64,000 nt of DNA. It comes from Betaproteobacteria bacterium UKL13-2. GTDB lineage: Bacteria; Pseudomonadota; Gammaproteobacteria; Burkholderiales; Usitatibacteraceae. Position numbers and translations under genes: made by a program. Within the stretch, counting starts at the first letter, position 1; each line of letters opens with the position of its first letter. This document shows positions 17,812 to 26,743 of this stretch, piece after piece. The notes below the pieces were generated by a model that saw only the letters and a list, made by a program, of their open reading frames with translations, was not told the DNA's origin and did not search any database. Location of the stretch: NCBI GenBank assembly GCA_001602455.1, contig CP012157.1:2723733-2787732 (forward strand), in the 5' to 3' direction.

Positions 17812-20800
17812 TTAGAACTCGTAGCGGAAGGTGACTTGCGCCTGCCATTGGGACTCAAAACGCGCCTGCCGGGTCGTGAAATCGGTTACCCCACCATTGC
17901 GCAAGGCATATACATAGCGCCCCTGCGCATCGGTACCGGCATAGTTCACGAAGCTGCGCGTCGATGGGAATGGGGCCTCATCGATGCGACCCCACTTCTT
18001 GTTAAGCAAATTGCCAACGTTGAAGATATCCAGACTAATGACCGACTTGTGTTCCTTGGCAAACCCGGGAAGCTCTTGGGTAACGCGCATGTCTACAGTG
18101 TTAGTCCACGGATTGTCGGAATCATTGCGACTAACCACGCCGCCGCGAGTCTTGATGCCAGTGGAATTGACGATCGCCCAGAACGCGCTTTCATTTGCAG
18201 CTTGATCTGCGGGCGTTGCCCCGGCAAACGCGACTTCACCAGAACCCTGCCCCCTTGGAATGTACATCAGGTCGTTGCCGAATTGACCGTCACCGTTCAT
18301 GTCATTCGCATACACCCAGCTATACGGCTTGCCACGCCGACCTTCGGCGAAGAAACCAACACGCGTCTTGTATTTGCCAAAGAACGCACGCTCCCACATC
18401 AGTGAGCCATTAAAACGGTCTTTGATGAGGTAGTTGGAGTTGGAGGCCACGTCTTCGTTAGGATTGAAGATAGCGCGAGCCGTCCAAACGGAGTTGGCAA
18501 TTGACGAGGTCAACCCGCTAACTTCTTTTGACGTCGTATAGGTGTAGGCCAGCGACCAGCCCCAACCTTGCATCATCGGGCGACTTAACTGGACTGTTGC
18601 TTGATTGCCGCCGCCTTCTTTGGTCTTCGCCGCAAGCAAAACGTTACCAAAATTTGGGTTGCTGAGCGAACGAGCTCGTTGAGAGCAAGCGGCTGATGTC
18701 ACGACGTTTCCAAGCGAGGTCCAGCACGCCGGGTTGTAACCTGCATCAGTCCAGAACATCTGGCGGCCATCCGCACCACTACGCGTCGAGCCGCCTAGAT
18801 TCAAATGCTGGTAGTAAATGCCCGTGTTCGTTTTGGTGTAGAGAAACTCTGCGCTCGCAACCATACCGAACCACGGCAGCTGGTGCTCGAACGCCAAATT
18901 CGCTTTCCACACTGAAGGCTGACCGAGGTCTTTGTCGATTAAGTCAACGTTTGCAGCGGGCGGGGTGCCCGCTAAACGCGGCTGCACATCGGGGTTGGCG
19001 CTGAACGTGCCGCCCACCGAAGGGCAAGCGGCAAATGCCCCGGTTCCACAACCGATGGTGGTGGTTATCACACCTGGATTCTGATAAGGGTTGGTGAGCC
19101 AAACGCTTGCAGCCGCGCCTTGGAACAAACCAACACCGCCGCGCAACTGCATCGGGCGCTTGCTGTCGAAGGTGTAGTTAAAGCCAACACGCGGCTGGAA
19201 CAAGCTGACCCCGTCGATCGTAATCGTGTTGTCACGCCCGAAGCCACCAGAATTACGGACCAAACCCGAGCCCGCAATTAGTGGGGCCGCAGCAGCAGCG
19301 TTTGCAAGTGGCTTGTCGCTCGTCTTAGGCACGTCGATGCGCGCACCAATCATGACGGACAAGTTTTTGTTCACCGTCCAGGTGTCCTGCGCAAAATAGC
19401 CGAAGTTGGCCAGCTGCCACTTCCCTACTGCGTCGCCAATAACCCGGCCTGGCGACGCCACTTGGACTAAATATGAGGAAGGACGACCGATACGGAAGTT
19501 TTCGAGCGTGGCCGCTTCGACTTGAGCCGCCGTTGCCGTGCCACAGTTGATTGCGCCAAAGGTATACGTGTACGTCGCGCTGCTGTTGATACAGCTAAAC
19601 GTATAGTTACCAAATGTGTTGTTTACGAATGCGTTTGAAAAATCATTTAGGCTGTAGTCAGCACCAAACTTGACCTCGTGGTCCTTAAGGAACAGGGTGC
19701 CACCTGCGTACGCGTCAGTCGTCTTTGTACTAAGGAAGTTCAGCTGACGGCTTTGCTCTGTTCCAAACACAAACGACCTCGTACCTGCGGCAGCAACGAC
19801 TCCTGCGGGTAGCGCCCCTGGAAAGCTCAACTGGACCTGCGGTGTGCGCACCGGTGTTTTGTGCACTTGGTCGTAGTCGCGCGTTGAGACCTTAAGTTCA
19901 GTCGAAAAGGTATCGGTCCAATCTGAGAACAACTGACCGACCGTGGTTTCTATGGTCTTTGTCGTGGAGTAGAGGTTAGAGGTCAACGCGATTTGAGTCG
20001 CGGAGAAGTTCGGATAGATCGGCTCCGATTGCTCGGTCTTGTTGTAACGAATGTTGGCGCGATGTCGGTCGCTGATGTTCCAATCGAGCTTTGCCGTTAA
20101 GTCCTTAACTGCTAGCTGTCCAGACGGAATGTCCGGGCTGCCAATATCAAAACGGTAAGTCGTCGATGCTATCGATTGCGCTCCGGCGATCGCAGAGGGG
20201 GTAATACCAACGGTAACCCCAGCGTTGCCACCGATCGGGCTGAAATCTGGCGAACCGCGCGTGCTGGCCAATTCTTCGTATGCAACAAAGAAGAACAACT
20301 TATCTTTGATGATCGGGCCACCTAAGGTAAAGCCCTTCGTGTCTTCAGAAAATGGCGGCGGTGCACTGTAGATTCCAGTCGCACGGCTATAGCGATCGCC
20401 TACCAATTTCTGGTCACGATAGACCTTGTACACGCTACCTTTAAAGTCGTTGGTACCAGACTTGGTAATTGCATTGATATTTGCACCGGTGTAACCTTTT
20501 TGTGTCACGTCGTAGTTCGAGACGTTGACCTGTACCGATTGAATTGCGTCGATTGAAATTGGCTGTTTCCGAGTTGGCAGGTTATTTGCCTCGAGGCCGA
20601 ACGTGTCGCTGATGTTGACACCATCGACGGTCACTGAGTTGTAGCGGTTGTTTTGTCCGCCAAGCGAAATTGCGCCGCTCTCCTTGTCTATTTGAGAAAA
20701 ACGCGGGTCAGTACGGGCGTAGTCCTGAAGGTTGCGGTTAATGGAGCCAAAGCCCTCCAGTTCTGCGCGGCTGATATTCGTCCCTGCGCCCATGGCTGTC

Positions 20801-21207
20801 TTGCTGAACGCATCAGAAACAGCGCTCGCCGCGACTTCAATGGTCTCTACTTGCGGCTTCGATGCTCCGAGCTTCGCATCGAGCGTTGCCGTTTCGGCGA
20901 GCGTTAAAAAGACGTTTTCACGCTTCTCAGTCTGGCCATCTTTGGTAATCGTAATGGCGTAAGGGCCACCTGTACGAAGCCCACGCGCCGAGTAACGACC
21001 TTCTGCATCTGTTACAACATTGGTCACCGAGCCCGACTCGACATGCAGGATTTTGACCTGTGCACCCGCAACAAACTTGCCATCAACGGCGGAAATGCGG
21101 CCTGAGATTGCAGACGTGGTGTTCTGCGCGGCCACCGAAGCGCTGCCCACCGCGATCGCAACGCACAACGCAAGCTTCGAAAGGCGCAGCCGATTATGAT
21201 TAGTCAT
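17812..21207 (-). CDS. TonB-dependent receptor, Oar-like, with carboxypeptidase-regulatory-like N-terminal domain
   Basis: A 1131-residue outer-membrane protein. The start ATG at 21207 (MTNHNRLRL) follows an AGGGG ribosome site. A signal peptide ends near VAAQN (about residue 30). Then a carboxypeptidase regulatory-like beta-sandwich (AISGRISAVDGKFVAG... DAEGRYSARG), a plug region (about 130-260), and a large beta-barrel ending in FRYEF with a terminal Phe for Bam recognition. The layout matches Oar-type receptors, for which uptake or protein export roles have been reported; the substrate here is unknown. No TonB/ExbB genes are in the window. Confidence 0.88.
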   Translation of the reverse strand: MTNHNRLRLSKLALCVAIAVGSASVAAQNTTSAISGRISAVDGKFVAGAQVKILHVESGSVTNVVTDAEGRYSARGLRTGGPYAITITKDGQTEKRENVFLTLAETATLDAKLGASKPQVETIEVAASAVSDAFSKTAMGAGTNISRAELEGFGSINRNLQDYARTDPRFSQIDKESGAISLGGQNNRYNSVTVDGVNISDTFGLEANNLPTRKQPISIDAIQSVQVNVSNYDVTQKGYTGANINAITKSGTNDFKGSVYKVYRDQKLVGDRYSRATGIYSAPPPFSEDTKGFTLGGPIIKDKLFFFVAYEELASTRGSPDFSPIGGNAGVTVGITPSAIAGAQSIASTTYRFDIGSPDIPSGQLAVKDLTAKLDWNISDRHRANIRYNKTEQSEPIYPNFSATQIALTSNLYSTTKTIETTVGQLFSDWTDTFSTELKVSTRDYDQVHKTPVRTPQVQLSFPGALPAGVVAAAGTRSFVFGTEQSRQLNFLSTKTTDAYAGGTLFLKDHEVKFGADYSLNDFSNAFVNNTFGNYTFSCINSSATYTYTFGAINCGTATAAQVEAATLENFRIGRPSSYLVQVASPGRVIGDAVGKWQLANFGYFAQDTWTVNKNLSVMIGARIDVPKTSDKPLANAAAAAPLIAGSGLVRNSGGFGRDNTITIDGVSLFQPRVGFNYTFDSKRPMQLRGGVGLFQGAAASVWLTNPYQNPGVITTTIGCGTGAFAACPSVGGTFSANPDVQPRLAGTPPAANVDLIDKDLGQPSVWKANLAFEHQLPWFGMVASAEFLYTKTNTGIYYQHLNLGGSTRSGADGRQMFWTDAGYNPACWTSLGNVVTSAACSQRARSLSNPNFGNVLLAAKTKEGGGNQATVQLSRPMMQGWGWSLAYTYTTSKEVSGLTSSIANSVWTARAIFNPNEDVASNSNYLIKDRFNGSLMWERAFFGKYKTRVGFFAEGRRGKPYSWVYANDMNGDGQFGNDLMYIPRGQGSGEVAFAGATPADQAANESAFWAIVNSTGIKTRGGVVSRNDSDNPWTNTVDMRVTQELPGFAKEHKSVISLDIFNVGNLLNKKWGRIDEAPFPSTRSFVNYAGTDAQGRYVYALRNGGVTDFTTRQARFESQWQAQVTFRYEF

Positions 21208-21577
21208 CAATTTCACCCCTAGTAAATTTAAAAACAATGAAGTTGTATCAAGCCATTCGATGGAGCAACAACGAAAAAGTCTTCCTCCAGCTTGCGGTTG
21301 CTAGCAGCGTGGTTGTGTCGCCGCTCGATAACAAACTTTTCTATGCTGCATCGCACCATCTAACCGCAACAATACAAAAATCCACGCCGAACACACAAAA
21401 AAATCGCGCCGCAATTCGGGGCACGATTGATGACTGTCATTACAGCGTGCGATTATGACGGATTCGGGACACCATTGGAATCAATGGCTTATGGTGTAAA
21501 CGGGCACGACACACCTTGTCACACGAACGCAATCGCTTCCGTGAGCACGTTAAGAAGTTAGATGAAGTTTTGTGGCG
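21208..21577. other. upstream region of the TonB receptor gene
   Basis: About 370 bp, AT-rich near the receptor start. It contains a hairpin CCATTG-GAAT-CAATGG at 21472-21487, set inside wider ACACCAT/ATGGTGT arms, about 265 bp before the receptor start. No convincing promoter or small gene. Repeat B3 begins at its left-hand far end (21578). Confidence 0.4.
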
Positions 21578-21725
21578 CTGGCCATGAATATTTCATGGGT
21601 TGCCCGCCGCGTCGAAGGAGGTTGCCGCTGAGGGATTAGCAAATCATGTGGCTCATTCCTCTTTTGCCGTGGATACGGGCTGCACGTTCGCTTGCGAACC
21701 CGCCCCCATGAAATGTTCAGGCTAG
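21578..21725 (+). repeat. family B intergenic repeat, copy B3 (longest)
   Basis: A 148-bp element with the clearest terminal repeats of the family: TGAATATTTCATGGG near the left end, and on the right CCCATGAAATGTTCAGGCTAG-type sequence, its inverse. The interior shows GCCCGCCGCGTCGAAGG, GTTGCC, GCTCATTCCTCTTTTGCC, GTGGATACGGGCTGC and ACGTTCGC. It stands about 46 bp from the end of the 5'-nucleotidase gene rather than on a stop codon. Confidence 0.75.
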
Positions 21726-21771
21726 TGGAATAACCTAGGTATCGCCACTTTTGTTGCAAGCGCACAACAAA

Positions 21772-23541
21772 TCAATTCAACCGAACAATCCGCGTCCCCA
21801 ATGGCATCGGCTGGTAAAGTGAATTCGCCCCAAGATACTCGACGAGAGCGTCAAGATCCAACACGCTGACTTGGCGATCACGACCATCGCGGAAAACTGT
21901 GAAGCCCTCGGCGCCTGCCGCGACAAAACTATTCGCCACCACCCGATATTCGAGATCCAAACGTACCGGCGCGCCGTTGAGTTTCATCGAGCCAGCGACC
22001 ACACGGCTGCCGATGGGCTTCGCCGCGTCCCACACATAACTGAATCCCTTTGACACGCCCATGATTCGGCTGAATCGCCCCTCAGCCTCGGCAGTCCATT
22101 GCCGTTCCAGAACATTCTTGATTTCGGCCCCGGTAAGGTTCATCACCACCAGATCGTTTTGAAAGGGCTACGTCTTAAAAAGCGCGCCATACGAAACGCC
22201 ACCGCTTTCGTCGGGGATGATGGGAGCCCGTAGGCTGCCTCGATTGTTAAACGCAATTACCGCTCCTCCTCGATCAGGACTCGCCGTGGCAGACAAGTGG
22301 GCATCGGCGATCAAATTCCCTAGCGTTGATTCGCCCGCAGGCGTTGAGACCGCACTTAACTCCCTAGCAACATTTGCGACGATACGTTTTTCCAGCGGCT
22401 CGCTAAGCGCTTTGTAACGCTCGACAAAGCCGGTAAGTTCCGCCGCCTTGGGTCCATCGGGCTTCACCACAATGTTTCGCGCCACACTACGACTCACCCT
22501 GCCAGTCGCACGATCAAGATCAACATCAATTTCGGTTAGCAGTGTGCCGTAGCTTCCCGCACTGGTCACGCGCTTGCCTGCCACATCACAGATGTAATAA
22601 CGATGCGTGTGCCCCGTAATCACCACGCTTACCTCAGGCCCTAACCGAGATGCGATGTCTTTAGCCGGACCCCTGAAGTCGATACAGTCGTTGATACCAC
22701 CTGACTGTTCGCCGCCCTCGTGGACGACAACGACGACGGCATTGATGCCTTTTGCCTTGAGCTCCGGCAGAAGCTGGTTCACTGTTTCCACTTCGTCCAA
22801 AAAGCGCAGTCCCGCCGTTCCACTGGGGCGCACCAACTGCGGTATGTTGCGCAACGTCATGCCAATAAAGGCGACCTTAACTCCGTCAAACGCCTTTACA
22901 CCGTAGGCGGGAAACAGCGTTTTGCCGTCTGACTCAGCTATGACGTTGGCGGCCAAGAACGGAAAATTCGCGCCCGCATAGGTTGGGCGCCCTTTGCAGT
23001 CGGGCTGACCAGTCGTGACGTTCTTCTCACACCCACCGCTTTGGAGCCGCTTCAGATGTGCTACGCCGTAATCAAACTCATGGTTTCCCACTGCATGAAA
23101 GTCAACCCCGATGAGATTCATCGCCTCGATGGTTGGCTCGTCTTTAAACAATGCCGACATCAGCGGCGTCGCCCCGACCAAATCCCCCGCCGACACCACT
23201 GCGTTTAGAGGATTCTGCTGCTTGAGCGTTTGAACCAACGCGGCAAATTGCTCCACCCCGCCGGCATTCTCGAAGCGAATCCCGGTTGACTGTGATGCAT
23301 CGGGCACCGGCACACGCAAGTTCGGAATTTGTAAGTTGCCATGAAAGTCATTAAAAGCGATGAGCTTGACCGACACAACCGGCGGGACAACAACAGCGGG
23401 CGGCGGTGCCGGGATGGTTGTGCAGCCTGAGAACATCAGCACGCCGAGCGCAATCATCGCCGGCGAGTAGCGTTTCTGAATAAGCCCGAAACTACCTGCT
23501 ACGTGAACGGCCAATACGAGGGGGTGAATTCTGAATTGCAT
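21772..23541 (-). pseudogene. periplasmic 5'-nucleotidase / metallophosphatase lipoprotein, interrupted by an in-frame amber codon
   Basis: A UshA-like 5'-nucleotidase: the metallophosphatase domain shows LIAFNDFHGN, VSAGDLVGATP, GNHEFDYG and VVITGHTHRY, and the C-terminal 5'-nucleotidase domain follows. A lipobox (LMFSGC) predicts a lipoprotein. The frame stops at TAG (22168-22170) after SYGALFKT, then continues in the same frame as PFQNDLVVMNLTGAEI for 132 codons to the normal end. One change from CAG to TAG would explain this, since Gln fits the family at that place. Without it the product loses most of the substrate-binding domain. The start is uncertain (ATG at 23541 or 23457). It is divergent from the nucleoside transporter. 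Confidence 0.75.
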
Positions 23542-23661
23542 CAAGAATTGCCAAATGATCTGAACGGAATCCAGCACTTTACTCCGAGTATTATCTACGT
23601 CGAAGCGGGAGTTGGATCGTCTCTGCCCGCGCTTTATTCATTCATTGAAGGGGCACACACA

Positions 23662-24906
23662 ATGCTGATTCTGCAAAGCCTGATGGGCTTTCTCGTTCTC
23701 TACGCTTTTGCTTGGGCGATCTCGGAAAAACGCACCGCCGTTCAATGGCGCACGGTGGTCGGCGCGATCATCTTACAGATCATTATGTTTGTGCTGCTGT
23801 TCAAGTTCCCCTACTTCAAGGAAGTGGCCGCGGTGCTGAATAACACCCTCAATGGCATCGCCGACGCAACCCGTGAAGGCACCAAATTTGTCTTCGGCTA
23901 CATCGGTGGCGGGGATTTGCCTTACAAGGTGGAGGATGGAAAAAGTCCATTCATCCTGGCGACTCAAGCACTACCACTGGTGATTGTGGTGTCTGCGCTG
24001 TCATCGATACTGTTCTACTGGAAAATCTTGCCGTTCATCGTCAACATTTTCTCGTGGGTACTGAAAAAGACCATCGGTGTGGGCGGCGCGATTGGCGTCT
24101 CGACCGCCGCAAACATTTTTCTCGGCACGGTAGAAGCGCCGCTCTTCATCAAACCCTACATCGCCAAACTTACACGCGGTGAGTTGTTCATCACCATGAC
24201 GGCGGGTATGGCCGGTATCGCCGGCACTGTCATGGTGCTCTACGGCATCATCCTGAAGGCGACTGTACCCGATGCAATCGGCCACATTCTTATCGTCTCA
24301 TTTATCTCTGCACCTGCTGCAATCGCCTTCTCCGCGTTGATGGTGCCACATGAAGGCCCAGTCACCGACGGCATGATCGCCACCGGCACGCCGGTGCAGT
24401 CGACCATGGACGCGGTGACACAAGGCACGGTAGAAGGTGTCTCGATTTTCATTAACATCGTCGCCATGCTGTTGGTTCTGACCGCGCTGATCGCTATCAT
24501 CAATCAGTTGTTCGGTTTTCTGCCCGCCACCAGCGGCAAACCAATCACGCTGCAAAGTCTGTTTGGCGCAGTCATGGCACCGATTGTGTGGCTCACTGGC
24601 ATCCCGTGGTCTGAGGCGCAAACCGCCGGTGCGTTGATGGGCACTAAAACAGTCTTGAATGAATTTATCGCCTATCTCGATATGGTGAAACTCTCGCCAG
24701 CGGAACTATCGGAACGTAGCCGCGTGATGATGACTTACTCACTATGTGGCTTTGCTAACTTTGCCTCACTCGGCATCATGATCGGCGGCATGGGCACCAT
24801 GTGCCCGGAGCGTCGCCCTGAGATCATCAATCTTGGCTACAAATGCCTCGTATCCGGCACCCTCGCAACACTGTCTTGTGGTGCCCTAGTCGGCATCTTC
24901 TACTAG
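23662..24906 (+). CDS. concentrative nucleoside transporter (NupC/CNT family)
   Basis: An inner-membrane cation-coupled nucleoside importer of 414 residues with 8-10 hydrophobic helices. CNT signatures: GYIGGGDLPY, the region STAANIFLGTVEAPLFIKPYI, TAGMAGIAGTVMVLYG and the C-terminal CGFANFASLGIMIGGMGTM. The open frame extends to 23503, but the ATG at 23662 (MLILQSLMGF) has a good GAAGGGG ribosome site and fits the family. The neighbouring divergent 5'-nucleotidase would supply its substrates by dephosphorylating nucleotides in the periplasm. Confidence 0.93.
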   Translation: MLILQSLMGFLVLYAFAWAISEKRTAVQWRTVVGAIILQIIMFVLLFKFPYFKEVAAVLNNTLNGIADATREGTKFVFGYIGGGDLPYKVEDGKSPFILATQALPLVIVVSALSSILFYWKILPFIVNIFSWVLKKTIGVGGAIGVSTAANIFLGTVEAPLFIKPYIAKLTRGELFITMTAGMAGIAGTVMVLYGIILKATVPDAIGHILIVSFISAPAAIAFSALMVPHEGPVTDGMIATGTPVQSTMDAVTQGTVEGVSIFINIVAMLLVLTALIAIINQLFGFLPATSGKPITLQSLFGAVMAPIVWLTGIPWSEAQTAGALMGTKTVLNEFIAYLDMVKLSPAELSERSRVMMTYSLCGFANFASLGIMIGGMGTMCPERRPEIINLGYKCLVSGTLATLSCGALVGIFY

Positions 24907-24937
24907 TCATTTTTTATCGCCCACGGCGGGAATATCA

Positions 24938-26314
24938 ATGCTCTCAACTGACTCTTCCATTACTGACCGCAGTAACGCCATCCCGCTAACCATCGTCACA
25001 AGCGAGACACTGGCCGATTTTCTGAAACACACGGACGCGACGACAAAAAGTTGGCTCAATGCGAACAGCTTTACGGCTGCGCCGTATAGCTTCTCGCTGG
25101 TGCCAGATACCACCGGCAACGTCGCCAGCGTCGTCGTTGGCGCGAGGGCGCTCGACGATGTCTATTTGCTTTCACACTTACCATTTGCGCTGCCAGCCGG
25201 CCGCTACCGGCTCGGCGACGGCTCGACAATCGACGACTTCTGCGCTTCACTGTCCTGGCTGCTGGGTAGTTATCAATTCTCTCGCTACAAATCATCGCCC
25301 CGCAAAACGGCAGCACTACTCTTGTTGCCATCTCCCGCAACAATCCAAGCACAGCAGATTTTTGCTGCCGTCGCGCTCACTAGAGATTTAGTCAACACGC
25401 CGACCGAAGACATGGGCCCGCAACATTTGGCGACAATCGCTGAACAGCTCGCCGCCGAGTTCGGTGGCACCTTCAAGGAAATTGTTGGTGATGACCTGCT
25501 GCGCGAAAATTTTCCTGCGATCCATGCGGTGGGCCGGGCAAGCCATCGACCTCCGCGTCTGATCGAACTGTGCTGGGGTGACCCATCCCATCCCCGAATC
25601 GCCATCGTCGGCAAAGGGGTGTGCTTTGACACGGGCGTACTAAACATCAAAGGCGCAGACGGCATGCGGCAGATGAAGAAAGACATGGGCGGCGCGGCAC
25701 ATGCGTTGGCCTTGGCTCGCCTCATCATGCAGATGAAGTTACCTGTGTCGCTGCAAATGCTTGTGCCCGCAGTTGAGAACGCGATTTCTGGTAACGCCTA
25801 TCGCCCCGGCGAAATCGTTTCTACGCGTGCGGGATTGAAAATCGAAATTGGCAATACCGATGCGGAAGGGCGCGTCGTTTTGTCGGACGCCCTCGCCTAC
25901 GCAGCCGAATCCAAACCAGCATTGATCCTTGATTTCGCCACATTGACCGGCGCTGCGCGTGTCGCCTTGGGCCCAGAATTACCGGCGACGTTTGCCAACG
26001 ACGACAAGTGGTTTGATGCTCTTGCCCAAGCCGCAGCGACAACGCACGATCCGATTTGGCGGATGCCGCTCTGGCAGCCCTACAATGAAATGATCAAGAG
26101 CAGCATCGGTGATATTGTGAACACGGGCGGCCCACAGGCTGGGGCAGTCACCGCAGCGCTGTTCCTCGAAAAGTTCATCCCAAGCGGCCAAGCTTGGATA
26201 CATATCGATGTATTTTCATGGAATCCCAAGCCCCGCCCCGGGCGCCCCGAAGGCGGTGAGGCACAGAGCCTGCGCGCTTGCTTTCAGATGCTACAAACCA
26301 AGTTTTCCGGTTGA
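24938..26314 (+). CDS. M17 family leucyl aminopeptidase
   Basis: A 458-residue cytosolic metallo-aminopeptidase that removes N-terminal residues from peptides. The catalytic C-terminal domain shows GKGVCFDTGVLNIKGADGM, KDMGGAAHAL, the diagnostic NTDAEGRVVLSDAL (about residue 304) and GAARVALG. It is slightly shorter than E. coli PepA (503), and the N-terminal domain is divergent, so I give no gene symbol. The start ATG at 24938 follows a CGGCGGGA site, 31 bp after the transporter stop, so the two may be co-transcribed. Confidence 0.92.
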   Translation: MLSTDSSITDRSNAIPLTIVTSETLADFLKHTDATTKSWLNANSFTAAPYSFSLVPDTTGNVASVVVGARALDDVYLLSHLPFALPAGRYRLGDGSTIDDFCASLSWLLGSYQFSRYKSSPRKTAALLLLPSPATIQAQQIFAAVALTRDLVNTPTEDMGPQHLATIAEQLAAEFGGTFKEIVGDDLLRENFPAIHAVGRASHRPPRLIELCWGDPSHPRIAIVGKGVCFDTGVLNIKGADGMRQMKKDMGGAAHALALARLIMQMKLPVSLQMLVPAVENAISGNAYRPGEIVSTRAGLKIEIGNTDAEGRVVLSDALAYAAESKPALILDFATLTGAARVALGPELPATFANDDKWFDALAQAAATTHDPIWRMPLWQPYNEMIKSSIGDIVNTGGPQAGAVTAALFLEKFIPSGQAWIHIDVFSWNPKPRPGRPEGGEAQSLRACFQMLQTKFSG

Positions 26315-26321
26315 TGCGGGT

Positions 26322-26350
26322 TTGACCATGCTGCCGAATCCCGCTATAAT
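26322..26350 (+). promoter_or_regulatory. sigma70-type promoter of tRNA-Lys
   Basis: TTGACC (26322-26327), exactly 17 bp, then TATAAT (26345-26350), beginning 8 bp after the aminopeptidase stop and ending about 49 bp before the mature tRNA. Confidence 0.85.
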
Positions 26351-26398
26351 CATCGGCTTTCCTCGGTAACAAAACAAATACTGTCAAGGAAAAATGTT

Positions 26399-26474
26399 GG
26401 GGCGTTAGCTCAGCCGGTAGAGCAGCGGACTTTTAATCCGTTGGTCGGCAGTTCGAATCTGCCACGCCCTACCA
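26399..26474 (+). tRNA. tRNA-Lys (anticodon UUU), island attachment site
   Basis: A 76-nt tRNA including the encoded CCA. Acceptor GGGGCGT pairs with ACGCCCT, the anticodon loop CTTTTAA gives UUU, and the T arm is GGCAG-TTCGAAT-CTGCC. From position 26430 to 26475 its 3' part is repeated exactly at 38572-38617, so its 3' half now comes from the integrated island and the tRNA remains functional. Confidence 0.96.
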
Positions 26475-26475
26475 A
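26430..26475 (+). repeat. island attachment repeat attL (46 bp)
   Basis: Identical to 38572-38617. It spans from the anticodon loop to just past the CCA end of tRNA-Lys. Beyond it the similarity continues imperfectly through the terminator to about 26514. Confidence 0.92.
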
Positions 26476-26480
26476 AATTC

Positions 26481-26514
26481 AAAGGCCTAGGAGAAATCCT
26501 AGGCCTTTTTCTTT
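26481..26514 (+). terminator. intrinsic terminator of tRNA-Lys
   Basis: A perfect 12-bp stem, AAAGGCCTAGGA and TCCTAGGCCTTT with a GAAA tetraloop, then a T run. A near copy lies at the right end of the island (38624-38658). Confidence 0.9.
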
Positions 26515-26520
26515 GGAGAA

Positions 26521-26539
26521 CGTAGCTAAAACGTAGCTA
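26521..26539 (+). repeat. CGTAGCTA-type repeat at the left island end
   Basis: The 19-mer CGTAGCTAAAACGTAGCTA contains two CGTAGCTA half units 11 bp apart. An 18/19 match lies near the right end (38447-38465). It overlaps the stop codon of the integrase remnant. Candidate recombinase or excisionase binding site. Confidence 0.5.
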
Positions 26540-26729
26540 TTGTCCGAAACGACGAATCGATTCTGCTTGCTGCATTCGCGAGATGATCAGGCCCTCGATG
26601 CGCATAACGCTCGACCATCGCGGTGGTCTTCCAACCTCCAAGACGTTGCAACTCATGCGTCGGCGTACCATTTTGCCGATGCAATGTTGCCCACGTGTGG
26701 CGCAAATCATGCCAGCGAAATTCAGTGAT
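26526..26729 (-). pseudogene. tyrosine recombinase (integrase), C-terminal remnant
   Basis: About 68 codons of the catalytic end of a tyrosine recombinase, beginning ITEFRWHDLRHTW. The HxxR box (HDLRH), the LGGWKT segment and the nucleophile Tyr in MVERYAH are intact. The N-terminal DNA-binding domains and the first catalytic Arg are missing because IS copy 1 starts at 26730. The missing part is not found beyond the IS at 30013, so sequence has been lost. Its position at attL and its tRNA target fit an island integrase. Confidence 0.85.
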
Positions 26730-26743
26730 CCTAAATCCGGCAG

